NCBI RefSeq assembly: GCF_019511665.1
Contig: NZ_JAEUAW010000016.1
Location: 1-64,000, forward strand
Direction of reading: 5' to 3'
Length of the DNA stretch: 64,000 bases
From: Microbacterium jejuense
GTDB taxonomy: Bacteria; Actinomycetota; Actinomycetes; Actinomycetales; Microbacteriaceae
Position 1 is the stretch's first letter. The number at the start of each line of letters is the position of its first letter. The position numbers and the translations under genes were made by a program. Positions 44,970-53,599 of the stretch are shown here, piece after piece. The notes under the pieces are model-generated. The model was not told the DNA's origin, did not search any database, and saw only the letters and a list, made by a program, of their open reading frames with translations.

Positions 44970-46022
44970 ATGCCTCACTCCGACACCGCGCCCGCCGTGC
45001 GCCCGCCGCTGCACCGGCGCCCTCCCCTGCACGTGGGCCTGTTCGCGCATCTCGCCGAGCACCGCGGCACGGTCGAGCAGACCTATCTCGACTACCTCGA
45101 CCTCTTCGAATTCTCGGAGTCGGTCGGGGTCGAGTCGGCGTGGGTGCGGCAGTTCCACCTGGCCAAGCCCGACGCCGGGCGGCTGGGCGGCCTGCCGTCG
45201 CCGTTCGTGTTCCTGGGCGTGCTCGCCGCCCGCACCTCGACGCTGCGGCTCGGCACCGCCGCCATCACGCTCCCGCTCGAGCGCGAGCTTCGAGTGGCCG
45301 AGGATGCCGCCGTGCTCGACGTCCTGAGCGACGGCAGGGTCGAACTGGGCCTCGCGAACGGCGGGCAGCCGCAGGTGGCCGCAGCCCTCGGGGTGCCCCG
45401 CATCGACGACCGCGAGCAGAGTCGTCGCGCGTATCTGGAGGCGGTCGACCGGGTCGCCGCCGCGCTGCGGAGCGAACCCGTCTCGCCCGACGGCGAGGTG
45501 CTCGCGCCGGCTCGCCCTCCGCTGGCCGAGCGCATCTGGCACGCGACGCTCACCGAGCACAGCGCGTTCGAGACCGGCCGACGAGGCGAGGGCGTGCTCA
45601 TCGGCACGACCCAGGTGGTGCCCGCCGAGGTGTCGGCAGCGGCGTACCATCGCGGCCTCCGCGAGGGAGCAGCCCCGCGCTTGGGCCTGTCGACGTGGAT
45701 CTTCCCGGGTCGCTCGCGCGAGGACGCGCTGCGCCGAGCCGAGCCGGGCCTCCTCGCCAAATGGCAGTGGGCCAAGGACTTCCTGCCGGCCGCCGACACA
45801 CCGGCAGACGTGGCCGAGCGCCTCAACCTCCACTACGGCACGGCTGCCGACATCGCGGCATCCATCGCCCAGCACCCCGCCTTCGCCTACACGACGCACG
45901 TGCAGCTGCAGCTCGACGGGCTGTACCGCGACGTCGAGGAGCAGAAGGAGGCGCTCGCCCTCTTCACGGGCGAGATCGCCCCGCAGCTGGCGTCGGCCGA
46001 CCGCACGGCGGTGGCCGCATGA
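44970..46022 (+). CDS. LLM-class flavin-dependent monooxygenase
   Basis: The 350-residue protein has the bacterial-luciferase-like barrel, shown by HVGLFAHLAEHRG, LRLGTAAITLPLERELRVAEDAAVLDVLSDGRVELGLANGG. It uses reduced FMN or F420 supplied by a partner; typical reactions are C-S or C-N bond oxidation. It is first in a five-gene operon with a leaderless start, and its stop overlaps the ATG of the next gene (ATGA). It is distinct in sequence from the other three LLM proteins of the operon. Confidence 0.88.
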   Translation: MPHSDTAPAVRPPLHRRPPLHVGLFAHLAEHRGTVEQTYLDYLDLFEFSESVGVESAWVRQFHLAKPDAGRLGGLPSPFVFLGVLAARTSTLRLGTAAITLPLERELRVAEDAAVLDVLSDGRVELGLANGGQPQVAAALGVPRIDDREQSRRAYLEAVDRVAAALRSEPVSPDGEVLAPARPPLAERIWHATLTEHSAFETGRRGEGVLIGTTQVVPAEVSAAAYHRGLREGAAPRLGLSTWIFPGRSREDALRRAEPGLLAKWQWAKDFLPAADTPADVAERLNLHYGTAADIAASIAQHPAFAYTTHVQLQLDGLYRDVEEQKEALALFTGEIAPQLASADRTAVAA

Positions 46023-47347
46023 GCCGGGCACCCCTCGTGTTCGCGGCGGGCATCTTCTATCCCGGCGGCGAGCACATCACGGGCTGGCGCGCGCCCGGTT
46101 CCGAGCCCCACGCGTATCTCGACCTCGACTACTACACGCGCTTCGCGCAGACGGCGGAGGCAGGACGGTTCGCGACGCTGTTCCTCGCCGACGAGCTGTA
46201 CGTGTGGGATCGCTTCCGCTCCGGGATCGACCACGGCGTCAACGTGCGGCTGGAGCCCTTCACGCTGCTGAGCGCGCTCTCGCAGGTGACGAGCCGGATC
46301 GGCCTGGCCGCCACCGTGTCGACCACCTACAACGAGCCCTATCACGTCGCCCGCAAGCTCGCGTCTCTCGACCACATCAGCGGCGGTCGCGCGGCCTGGA
46401 ACCTCGTCACGAGCGCGAGCGACGAAGAGGCCCGCAACTTCGGCCGCGACGCCCACCTCGAGCACGGCCTCCGCTACCGCCGCGGCGCCGAGTTCGTCGA
46501 CGTGGTCAACGGCCTGTGGGACGGGTGGGAGGACGACGCGTTCCTCTTCGACAAGCAGTCCGGCTACTACGCCGACCGTGCCAAGCTGCACGTGCTCGAC
46601 CACCGGGGCGACCACTTCGCGGTGCGCGGACCCCTGAACATCCCGCGGCCCGTGCAGGGGCATCCACCCCTCTTCCAGGCGGGCGCGTCCGAAGCCGGAC
46701 GCGACCTCGCGGGCCGCACCGCCGACGCCGTGTTCACGCTCGGCGGCGGATCGCTCGACACCGCGCAGGGCATCTACGACGACTACAAGCGCCGCGCCGT
46801 CGCCGCGGGACGCGGCGCCGACGACCTCAAGGTGCTGCCCTGGTTCTCGCCGATCATCGGCGACACGCAGGCCGACGCCGAGGAGCGGTTCCACGAACTC
46901 GCCGCCCTCACACCCGACCGCGTGCAGATCGATCTGCTCTCGCACTACCTCGGCACCGACCTCGGCGAGCGCGACCTCGACGAGCCGTTCACTTTCGAGT
47001 TCGACCTCGACGGCTTCAACCAGTCCAAGTCCGGCTATCAGTCCATCGCGGCGCTGCTCGCGCAGCGTCCGTACTCGATCCGCGAGCTCGCGTGGGAGGT
47101 GCTGCGCCGACGCTTCACCCTCGGCACTCCCGACACGCTGGCCGCGCACCTCGTCGAGCGGTATGAGAAGCGCGCCGCCGACGGGTTCATCCTCATGGCT
47201 CCGACGCTGCCCGACACGCTCGTGCGCTTCGTCGACGACATCGTCCCGCGCCTCACCGACGCCGGCGTGTACCCCCGCGAGTACGCCGGAGACACGCTGC
47301 GCGAGAATCTCGGACTCGCCCGCCCCGCAGGAAGGTACGCCGCATGA
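46019..47347 (+). CDS. NtaA/SnaA/DmoA-family flavin monooxygenase
   Basis: The 442-residue protein belongs to the NtaA/SnaA/SoxA/DszA branch of the LLM superfamily. Signature blocks are TTYNEPYHVARKLASLDHISGGRAAWNLVTS and ARNFGRD, with PPLFQAGASEAGRDLAGR near the middle. Family members oxidise nitrilotriacetate, sulfones or dimethyl sulfide with FMNH2. It overlaps both neighbours by 4 bp and is a tandem paralogue of the next gene. Substrate unknown; association with a PLP sulfur enzyme suggests C-S cleavage (inference). Confidence 0.92.
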   Translation: MSRAPLVFAAGIFYPGGEHITGWRAPGSEPHAYLDLDYYTRFAQTAEAGRFATLFLADELYVWDRFRSGIDHGVNVRLEPFTLLSALSQVTSRIGLAATVSTTYNEPYHVARKLASLDHISGGRAAWNLVTSASDEEARNFGRDAHLEHGLRYRRGAEFVDVVNGLWDGWEDDAFLFDKQSGYYADRAKLHVLDHRGDHFAVRGPLNIPRPVQGHPPLFQAGASEAGRDLAGRTADAVFTLGGGSLDTAQGIYDDYKRRAVAAGRGADDLKVLPWFSPIIGDTQADAEERFHELAALTPDRVQIDLLSHYLGTDLGERDLDEPFTFEFDLDGFNQSKSGYQSIAALLAQRPYSIRELAWEVLRRRFTLGTPDTLAAHLVERYEKRAADGFILMAPTLPDTLVRFVDDIVPRLTDAGVYPREYAGDTLRENLGLARPAGRYAA

Positions 47348-48675
47348 CCCGCCGACTGCTCCTCGGAGCGTTCCTGTTCCACCCCGGCGGCTCGCACGTG
47401 TCGGGATGGCGGCATCCGTCGGCCGAGCCGCACCGCCACGTCGACATCGAGTACTACGCGCGCTTCGCGCAGACAGCCGAGCGCGGCGTGTTCGACACGA
47501 TCTTCCTCGCCGACGGCCTGTACTTCTGGGACCGCTTCCCGTCCGGCGTCGACCACTACGGCCAGACGCGGCTGGAGCCCCTCACGCTGCTGTCGGCCCT
47601 GGCCGCCCGCACGAGCCGCATCGGCCTGGCGGCGACCGTGTCGACCACCTACAACGAGCCGTACCACGTGGCCCGTGCCATCGCGTCGCTCGACCACATC
47701 AGCCGCGGGCGGGCCGCGTGGAACCTCGTGACCTCGCGCTACGACGAAGAGGCCCGCAACTTCGGCGGCGACGACCACCTCGACCATTCGCTGCGCTACG
47801 AGCGCGGGGCCGAGTTCGTCGACGTCGTCCACAAGCTGTGGGACAGCTGGGCCGACGACGCGATCCTCGCCGATCGCGAGAGTGGACTGTTCGCGGATGC
47901 CGGCGGCCTGGCCGTGCCCGACCACCGCGGTCCACACTTCACGGTGCGGGGGCCGCTCAACGTCTCGCGCCCGCCGCAGGGATACCCGGTGCTGTTCCAG
48001 GCAGGCGGCTCGGAGGCGGGCCAGGAGCTCGCCGCTGCGACCGCGGACGCCGTGTTCGCCCGTCCTCTTCCCCTCGCCGACGCGCAGGCTTTCTACGCCG
48101 GACTCAAGGCGCGTGTCGTCGCGCACGGGCGGCAGCCCGACGAGGTCGCCATCCTTCCTTCGCTGCGGCCCGTGGTCGCCGAGACCGAGGCCGATGCCCG
48201 CGCACTCGCGGCCGAGATCCTCGCATCGACGCCGGACGCCATCATCGTCGAGGACGTCGCGCACTCCATCGGGCAGACGCTGCCCGCCGACCCGGACGCC
48301 CCCATCATCCCGGCACCGGACACCGACATCGCGAACGAGTCGAAGTCGCCGAACCGGCGGCTCGCGCGACTTCGGTCCGGCGAGAGGCTCACGGCGCGCG
48401 ACCTCTACGCCGAGTCCTTCTGGGAGTCCGTCTCGGTCGGCACCGCCGCCACGATCGCCGACGACATCCAGCGGCGCTTCGAATCGGGGGCCGCCGACGG
48501 CTTCGTCGTGCAGGCGCTCACGCAGCCCCTCGGGTTCGAGTCCTTCGTCGACCTCGTCGTGCCCGAGCTGCAGCGGCGCGGTCTCACCCGCGCCTCGTAT
48601 GAGGAGACCACCCTGCGCGAGCGCCTGGGTCTCGCCCGTCCGTCCCGTCGTGTCGCCGAGCCGGTGACGGCATGA
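47344..48675 (+). CDS. NtaA/SnaA/DmoA-family flavin monooxygenase (tandem paralogue)
   Basis: The 443-residue protein aligns with the preceding product over its whole length, sharing long blocks such as STTYNEPYHVAR, LDHIS-GRAAWNLVTS, DEEARNFG and LFQAGGSEAG. The middle-C-terminal part (about 255-350) differs most, including an insertion-like FARPLPLADAQAFYAG stretch, so substrate specificity has probably diverged after duplication. Its start and stop overlap the neighbouring genes by 4 bp. The FMNH2-supplying reductase is not in the window. Confidence 0.92.
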   Translation: MTRRLLLGAFLFHPGGSHVSGWRHPSAEPHRHVDIEYYARFAQTAERGVFDTIFLADGLYFWDRFPSGVDHYGQTRLEPLTLLSALAARTSRIGLAATVSTTYNEPYHVARAIASLDHISRGRAAWNLVTSRYDEEARNFGGDDHLDHSLRYERGAEFVDVVHKLWDSWADDAILADRESGLFADAGGLAVPDHRGPHFTVRGPLNVSRPPQGYPVLFQAGGSEAGQELAAATADAVFARPLPLADAQAFYAGLKARVVAHGRQPDEVAILPSLRPVVAETEADARALAAEILASTPDAIIVEDVAHSIGQTLPADPDAPIIPAPDTDIANESKSPNRRLARLRSGERLTARDLYAESFWESVSVGTAATIADDIQRRFESGAADGFVVQALTQPLGFESFVDLVVPELQRRGLTRASYEETTLRERLGLARPSRRVAEPVTA

Positions 48676-50000
48676 CACGCGACGATCACGCCCGGCTCGC
48701 CTTCGCCACCCGGCAGCTGCATGCCGGCGACCGCACGCCGGGTCCGCATCGGCCGCGCGCCACGCCCATCTACCTCACCGCGGGCTTCGAGTTCGACGAC
48801 TTCGACCAGGCGCACGCCCGCTTCGCCGGCACCGAGGAGGGGTTCAGCTACACCCGTGTCGGCAATCCGACCAACGTGGCCGCCGAAGAGCGCATCGCCG
48901 ATCTCGAATCGGGTGTCGGCGCCCTGCTGCTGGGCAGCGGCCAGGCGGCGGTGGCGACCACCGTGCTGGCGCTCGTGTCTGCCGGCGATCACGTCCTGGC
49001 CTCGTCGAGCATCTACGAGGGCACGCGCGAACTCCTGCGCGACGACCTCGCGCGCCAGGGCGTCGCCGTGGACTTCATCGGCGATCCGAACGACGCCGCG
49101 GCGTGGGATGCCGCCGTCCGGCCGACGACGAGGCTCCTGTTCGCCGAGTCCATCCCCAATCCCAAGAACGATGTTCTCGACGTCGCCGCGATCGCGGCGG
49201 TTGCGCATCGCCACGGCGTGCCGCTCGTCGTCGACAACACGCTGGCGACGCCGTACCTGCTGCGCCCGCTCGAGCACGGCGCCGACATCGTCGTCCACTC
49301 GGCGAGCAAGTTCCTCGCCGGGCACGGCACGGTGCTCGGCGGCGTGATCGTCGACGGCGGCACCTTCGCCTGGGCGGACCACCCCGACGCGTACCCTCAG
49401 CTCGCACGCCAGCGCGGACTCGATGGGCTCACGTTCGCGGAGCGCTCGCCCCGCACGGCCTTCCTCGACTTCGCCCGCCGCGTGGCCATGCGCTACGGCC
49501 CCGTGCCGTCGCCTCTCAACGCGTTCCTCATTATCCAGGGGATCGAGACGCTGTCGCTGCGCGTCGCCCGGCAGTCGGCCACCGCGCTGCAGCTCGCGAC
49601 CTGGCTCGAGCGGCAGCCGGGTGTCGAGAGCGTCGACTACAGCGGCCTGCCGTCGAGCCCGCATCACGCGGTGGCGGCGCGCTACCTGCCGCTCGGGCAG
49701 GGGTCGGTGTTCGCCGTCACGATCCGCGGCGGACGCGAGGCCGCGCGGATCTTCACCGACGCCCTGCGCCTGTTCACCCGCATGACCCACCTCGGCGATG
49801 TGCGATCGCTCGTGCTGCACCCGGCGACCACGACGCACGTGCTGCGAGACGAGGGGCAGCTCGCCGCCGGCGGCATCGGACAGGGGCTGCTGCGCCTGTC
49901 GATCGGGCTCGAGGAGCCCGAAGACCTCATCGCCGACCTCGACCGCGCCCTCGCGGCGGTCGCGGCGGCCGACCTCTTGAGCACCGTAGGAGCGTCATGA
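48672..50000 (+). CDS. Cys/Met-metabolism PLP-dependent enzyme (O-acetylhomoserine sulfhydrylase-like)
   Basis: The 442-residue protein is a gamma-type fold-I PLP enzyme. The PLP lysine is K213 in HSASKFLAGHG; RVGNPTN and GSGQAAVATTVLAL are family motifs. Length (about 430-445) fits O-acetylhomoserine aminocarboxypropyltransferases, which fix sulfide or methanethiol into homocysteine or methionine. It is embedded between LLM monooxygenase genes with 4-bp overlaps on both sides, so sulfur released by those enzymes could be assimilated directly. A C-S lyase role is the main alternative. Confidence 0.92.
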   Translation: MTRDDHARLAFATRQLHAGDRTPGPHRPRATPIYLTAGFEFDDFDQAHARFAGTEEGFSYTRVGNPTNVAAEERIADLESGVGALLLGSGQAAVATTVLALVSAGDHVLASSSIYEGTRELLRDDLARQGVAVDFIGDPNDAAAWDAAVRPTTRLLFAESIPNPKNDVLDVAAIAAVAHRHGVPLVVDNTLATPYLLRPLEHGADIVVHSASKFLAGHGTVLGGVIVDGGTFAWADHPDAYPQLARQRGLDGLTFAERSPRTAFLDFARRVAMRYGPVPSPLNAFLIIQGIETLSLRVARQSATALQLATWLERQPGVESVDYSGLPSSPHHAVAARYLPLGQGSVFAVTIRGGREAARIFTDALRLFTRMTHLGDVRSLVLHPATTTHVLRDEGQLAAGGIGQGLLRLSIGLEEPEDLIADLDRALAAVAAADLLSTVGAS

Positions 50001-51322
50001 CCCGACCGCAGCACTTCGGCTGGTTCCTCTCGCGAGGCTTCGGACCGCATGGCTGGGCACGGCCGTACCACGAGTGGAACTGGGCGTGGCAGCGCCCCGA
50101 CCTCTACCAGCAGTCCGCGCGCGAGCTCGAGCAGGCGGGATTCGACTTCGTGCTCATCGAGGACGCCCTGTCGGTCGGCATCACGCCCGAGACGCTGAAC
50201 CTCCGCGTCCGCAAGGCGTACGGGGGCCCCAAGCACGACCCCTGGACGCTCGCGCCCTATCTGTTCGCGGCCACGCGGCATCTCGGCGTCATCCCGACGG
50301 CGAACCCCGTGTCGCTGCATCCCTATCAGGCGGCGCGTCAGTTCGCCTCGCTGCAGCATCTGAGCGGCAGCCGCGTCGGCCTCAACGTCGTCACCGACGT
50401 CGGCAGCGCCCATCATTTCGGCCAGCCCCGGCTGCCGCACGACGCCGCGTACGACCGCGCCCAGGAGTGGCTCGACGCGCTGCGCCTGCTGTGGCACAGC
50501 TGGGACGACGACGCCCTGATCGCGGATCCCCAGACCCAGATCTACGCCGACGGCACGAAGATCCACGCGGTGCAGCATCGCGGCGAGTACTACTCGTTCG
50601 ACGGGCCGCTCAACGCCGAGCCGTTGCCGGCCGGCGACCCGATCGTGGCCTCGCCCGGCGGCTCCCCCCGCGGCATCGGCTTCGCCGGGCGCAACTCCGA
50701 GATCCAGCTCGCACTGTCGAACCTCGACGTCGACGCGGTCCGCACGTACCGCGAGCGCGTGCGCGAGGCCGCGGTCGCCGCCGGGCGTAGCGCCGACGAC
50801 ATCAAGACGCTGTTCGTCTTCAAGCCGATCGTCGCAGCGAGCAGCGAAGAGGCGGACCGCATCGTTCGAGCCTCCGAGACGCCCACCGACGCGACGCTGC
50901 TCGAAGTGGCCGAAGCGTGGTCGAGCGACCTCGAGACCGACCTCACCGCCCTCGACCTCGACCGCCCCCTGGACCCGGCGATCTTCGGCGACCATGTCTC
51001 GCAGGGGACGATCAAGGGCCTGCGCGGCCGGTTCGACAGCTTCGCCGACGTGCCGCTGCGCGCGATCCTCGCCGGCAAGGCACGGCTCGGGCGGATCGGC
51101 GACGGGATCAGCGGCACGGTGGGCACGGCCGACGAACTGGCCGACCTCATCGAGGAGCTGGGTGAGGATGCCGGCAACGACGGCCTCATCTTCTCCGGCG
51201 ATCTGCATCCCGTGACGATCCACCGCACCCTCGACGAGCTCGTGCCCATCCTGCGGCGTCGCGGCATCCTCCGTGCCGAGTACGCGGACGGCGGCCTCCG
51301 CGCCAACCTGTCGGCCTTCTGA
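49997..51322 (+). CDS. LLM-class flavin monooxygenase, NtaA/SnaA/DszA-like
   Basis: The 441-residue protein is another NtaA/DszA-branch barrel enzyme, more distant from the two tandem paralogues. Blocks include FDFVLIEDALSVG, HLSGSRVGLNVVTDVGSAHHFGQ and FDGPLNAEPLPAGDPIVASPGGSPRG. The start overlaps the PLP gene by 4 bp, and it is the last gene of the operon, 84 bp before the convergent LysR stop. FMNH2-dependent oxidation of an organosulfur or amine compound is the expected chemistry. Confidence 0.9.
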   Translation: MTRPQHFGWFLSRGFGPHGWARPYHEWNWAWQRPDLYQQSARELEQAGFDFVLIEDALSVGITPETLNLRVRKAYGGPKHDPWTLAPYLFAATRHLGVIPTANPVSLHPYQAARQFASLQHLSGSRVGLNVVTDVGSAHHFGQPRLPHDAAYDRAQEWLDALRLLWHSWDDDALIADPQTQIYADGTKIHAVQHRGEYYSFDGPLNAEPLPAGDPIVASPGGSPRGIGFAGRNSEIQLALSNLDVDAVRTYRERVREAAVAAGRSADDIKTLFVFKPIVAASSEEADRIVRASETPTDATLLEVAEAWSSDLETDLTALDLDRPLDPAIFGDHVSQGTIKGLRGRFDSFADVPLRAILAGKARLGRIGDGISGTVGTADELADLIEELGEDAGNDGLIFSGDLHPVTIHRTLDELVPILRRRGILRAEYADGGLRANLSAF

Positions 51323-51406
51323 CGCGCACTCCGACCGTCATCGTCTTCGCCCGCGGGACGAAGGACCGCACCGCCGTCGACCGAGTCCCGCGCCGCACGG
51401 CCCTGC

Positions 51407-52321
51407 TCACGTGGCGCGAGCGGCCTCGAGCAGCTCGCGCGCGACCGGGGCGAGGTCACGGGGCGTGCCGCGCCAGATCGCGGTGATGGGGCGCAGGATC
51501 GGATCGGTCGCGACCGCCACCTGCGCCAGGCGACCGAGGCGGAGGTCGTCGGCGACGACGCGACTCGACAGCACGGCCGGCGCCAGGCCGCTCGCCACCG
51601 CCGACCGGATCGCCGCAGCGTTCGCGAGGACCAGCGCGGGCTCGGCGGGCGGGTGGCCGAGCCGCCCCTCGACGACGAGCTCCCACGCGCGCCGCGTCCC
51701 GCTGCCCCGCTCGCGCGCGACGAGCCCGGTCGCGGCGACCTCGTCGAGTCCGACCGTGTCGCGCGACGCCCACGGGTGATCGGTCGCCACGACGACCACG
51801 AGCTCGTCACGGGCGACGACGCGACTCCACAGGTCCGTCAGCGGCTCGGGACTCTCGATGAATCCGATGGATGCCGCACCGCTGCGCACCCGTTCACACG
51901 TGTCGGCGCTGTTCGCGGTGAGCAGGCGCACCTCTGTCGGCTGACGGCCGGCCGCCAGCTGCGTCGTCCGCAGGGTGACCAGCCAGTGCGGCAGCAGATG
52001 CGCCGCGACGGTCTGGCTCGCGGCGACGGCGAGCTCGCGGCCCGATTCCCCGCGCAGCTGATCGACCCCGGTCTCGAGCCGGTCGGCGGCGTGCAGCAGG
52101 TCGTCGGCCCACGAGGCGAACACCTCGCCCGCCGGGGTGGCGGTCACGCCGTGCGGGGAGCGCAGCAGCAGCTCGAGCCCGAGGGCACGCTCCATGGCCC
52201 GCAGCCGCGCCGACGCCGACTGCTGGGTGACACCGCGCTCTCGCGCCGCGGCCGAGATGGAGCCGGTCTCGAAGACGGCGCGCAGCAGGCGGAGCGACTC
52301 GACATCGGGCACATATCCCAC
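51407..52321 (-). CDS. LysR-family transcriptional regulator
   Basis: The 304-residue protein has an N-terminal winged HTH (about 10-65, FETGSISAAARERGVTQQSASARLRAME) and a type-2 periplasmic-binding sensor domain. It diverges from the YeiH-family gene; a perfect inverted repeat lies in the gap, only 2 bp from its start. The start GTG at 52321 is leaderless, with TAGGCT 6 nt upstream; a GTG at 52312 is an alternative. LysR proteins beside YeiH genes often control sulfur-linked or nitrogen genes; here it may also control the monooxygenase operon. Confidence 0.92.
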   Translation of the reverse strand: MGYVPDVESLRLLRAVFETGSISAAARERGVTQQSASARLRAMERALGLELLLRSPHGVTATPAGEVFASWADDLLHAADRLETGVDQLRGESGRELAVAASQTVAAHLLPHWLVTLRTTQLAAGRQPTEVRLLTANSADTCERVRSGAASIGFIESPEPLTDLWSRVVARDELVVVVATDHPWASRDTVGLDEVAATGLVARERGSGTRRAWELVVEGRLGHPPAEPALVLANAAAIRSAVASGLAPAVLSSRVVADDLRLGRLAQVAVATDPILRPITAIWRGTPRDLAPVARELLEAARAT

Positions 52322-52322
52322 A

Positions 52323-52343
52323 GGTACAGCCTATGCCTGTACC
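52323..52343. promoter_or_regulatory. LysR operator, perfect inverted repeat
   Basis: GGTACAG (52323-52329) and CTGTACC (52337-52343) pair perfectly across 7 bp, giving the T-N11-A pattern of LysR sites. It overlaps the -10 box of the LysR gene and lies 55 bp upstream of the YeiH-type gene. Confidence 0.8.
52328..52333 (-). promoter_or_regulatory. -10 box of the LysR gene (leaderless)
   Basis: On the minus strand TAGGCT is followed by 6 nt and the GTG at 52321. It lies inside the operator, consistent with autorepression. Confidence 0.5.
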
Positions 52344-52397
52344 CCTACGCGTCCCGCGGGGATACCCGCCGCGCGGTCGAGGAGCGAGCGTTGAAGG

Positions 52398-53420
52398 GTG
52401 TTCCGCCCCTCCCCGCTCGCCCACCGCACCGCGCAGCTCCTCCCCGGCGTCGCGCTGTGCCTCGCGATCGGCGGCGTCTCGCTCGCGATCGGCGCGGCTG
52501 CCCCGGTGGTCGGCACGGCGCTGCCGGCCATCGCTCTCGGCGTCGCGGTGGCCGCGTTCCGCCGTCCGGGCGCTCGCACGGGCCCAGGCATCGCGTTCTC
52601 GGGCAAGTGGCTGCTGCAGGCGGCTGTGGTGCTGCTGGGAGCGCACCTGTCGCTGCAGGACGTGCTCGCGGTCGGCGCGGAATCCCTGCCCGTCATGCTC
52701 AGCACCCTGACCGTGTGCCTCGTCGCCGCGTGGGGGCTCGGCCGGGCCCTGCGGATCGACGGGCGGCTGCGCACCCTCATCGGGGTCGGCACCGGCGTCT
52801 GCGGCGCGTCCGCGATCGCCGCCGTCGCTCCGGTCATCGCGGCGACGAGCGGAGAGATCGCGTACGCCGTGTCGACGATCTTCGTGTTCAACATCGCCGC
52901 GGCGGTCGCGTTCCCGCTGCTCGGGCACGCGCTGGGGCTGGACGCCCACGCGTTCGGGCTGCTCGCCGGCACCGCGATCAACGACACGAGCTCGGTGGTC
53001 GCGGCGGCCACGACATTCGGCGCGGGAGCCCTGGGCTTCGCCGTCGTCGTGAAGCTCGTGCGCACGCTCATGATCGTGCCGATCTGCGTGGGACTGGCCC
53101 TCCGTCAGCCCGGCTCGCGTAGGCGCGAACTCATGCGCCACCCGTGGCGCATCGTCACGCTCGTGCCGTGGTTCATCGTCGGCTTCGTCGTGATGACCCT
53201 CGCGAACTCCGCCGGTCTCATCGCCGGCCCCGTGCGCGACACCTTGCTCGCTCTGAGCGGCATCCTCATCGCCGCCGCACTCGCGGGCATCGGCCTGTCG
53301 ACGGACCTCGGCGCCATCCGGCGCGCGGGCTGGCGCCCCCTCGCACTCGGCGGGGTGCTCTCGGTGCTCGTCACGGCCACGGCGGTGGGCGCGCTCGCCC
53401 TGACCGGACAGCTCGCCTGA
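52398..53420 (+). CDS. YeiH-family (putative sulfate/sulfite exporter) membrane protein
   Basis: The 340-residue protein has about ten transmembrane segments and matches the YeiH/UPF0324 family, with GTGVCGASAIAAVAPVI and GTAINDTSSVVAAA, the conserved pair of family motifs. Members are annotated as putative sulfate exporters, though transport has not been firmly shown. The GTG start follows TTGAAGG. It diverges from LysR. Export of excess sulfite or another product from the adjacent monooxygenases is a sensible role (inference). Confidence 0.9.
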   Translation: MFRPSPLAHRTAQLLPGVALCLAIGGVSLAIGAAAPVVGTALPAIALGVAVAAFRRPGARTGPGIAFSGKWLLQAAVVLLGAHLSLQDVLAVGAESLPVMLSTLTVCLVAAWGLGRALRIDGRLRTLIGVGTGVCGASAIAAVAPVIAATSGEIAYAVSTIFVFNIAAAVAFPLLGHALGLDAHAFGLLAGTAINDTSSVVAAATTFGAGALGFAVVVKLVRTLMIVPICVGLALRQPGSRRRELMRHPWRIVTLVPWFIVGFVVMTLANSAGLIAGPVRDTLLALSGILIAAALAGIGLSTDLGAIRRAGWRPLALGGVLSVLVTATAVGALALTGQLA

Positions 53421-53425
53421 GCCCC

Positions 53426-53539
53426 GGCATCCCTCCCTCCCCCCTCGTCAACAGGTCAACCGCGCCTGCGTAGGACGCGCGGGCCGGATTCCTCTTGTAC
53501 AAACGCGGTTGACCTGTTGAACGAGGGACGAGGGATGCC
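53426..53539. repeat. Long palindromic intergenic repeat, copy 1
   Basis: Perfect 17-bp arms TCAACAGGTCAACCGCG (53448-53464) and CGCGGTTGACCTGTTGA (53504-53520) enclose a 39-nt loop. Beyond a bulged A the stem extends by CCCTCGT/ACGAGGG. The element is bounded by GGCAT on the left and ATGCC on the right. Related copies lie at 56480 and 56640. It may end the YeiH and dehydrogenase transcripts. Confidence 0.85.
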
Positions 53540-53599
53540 GCCACTCGGCGCGACCCGACCGCCCGGGCGCGGGCCGCGCCGACCGCCCCGATGCCCCGG

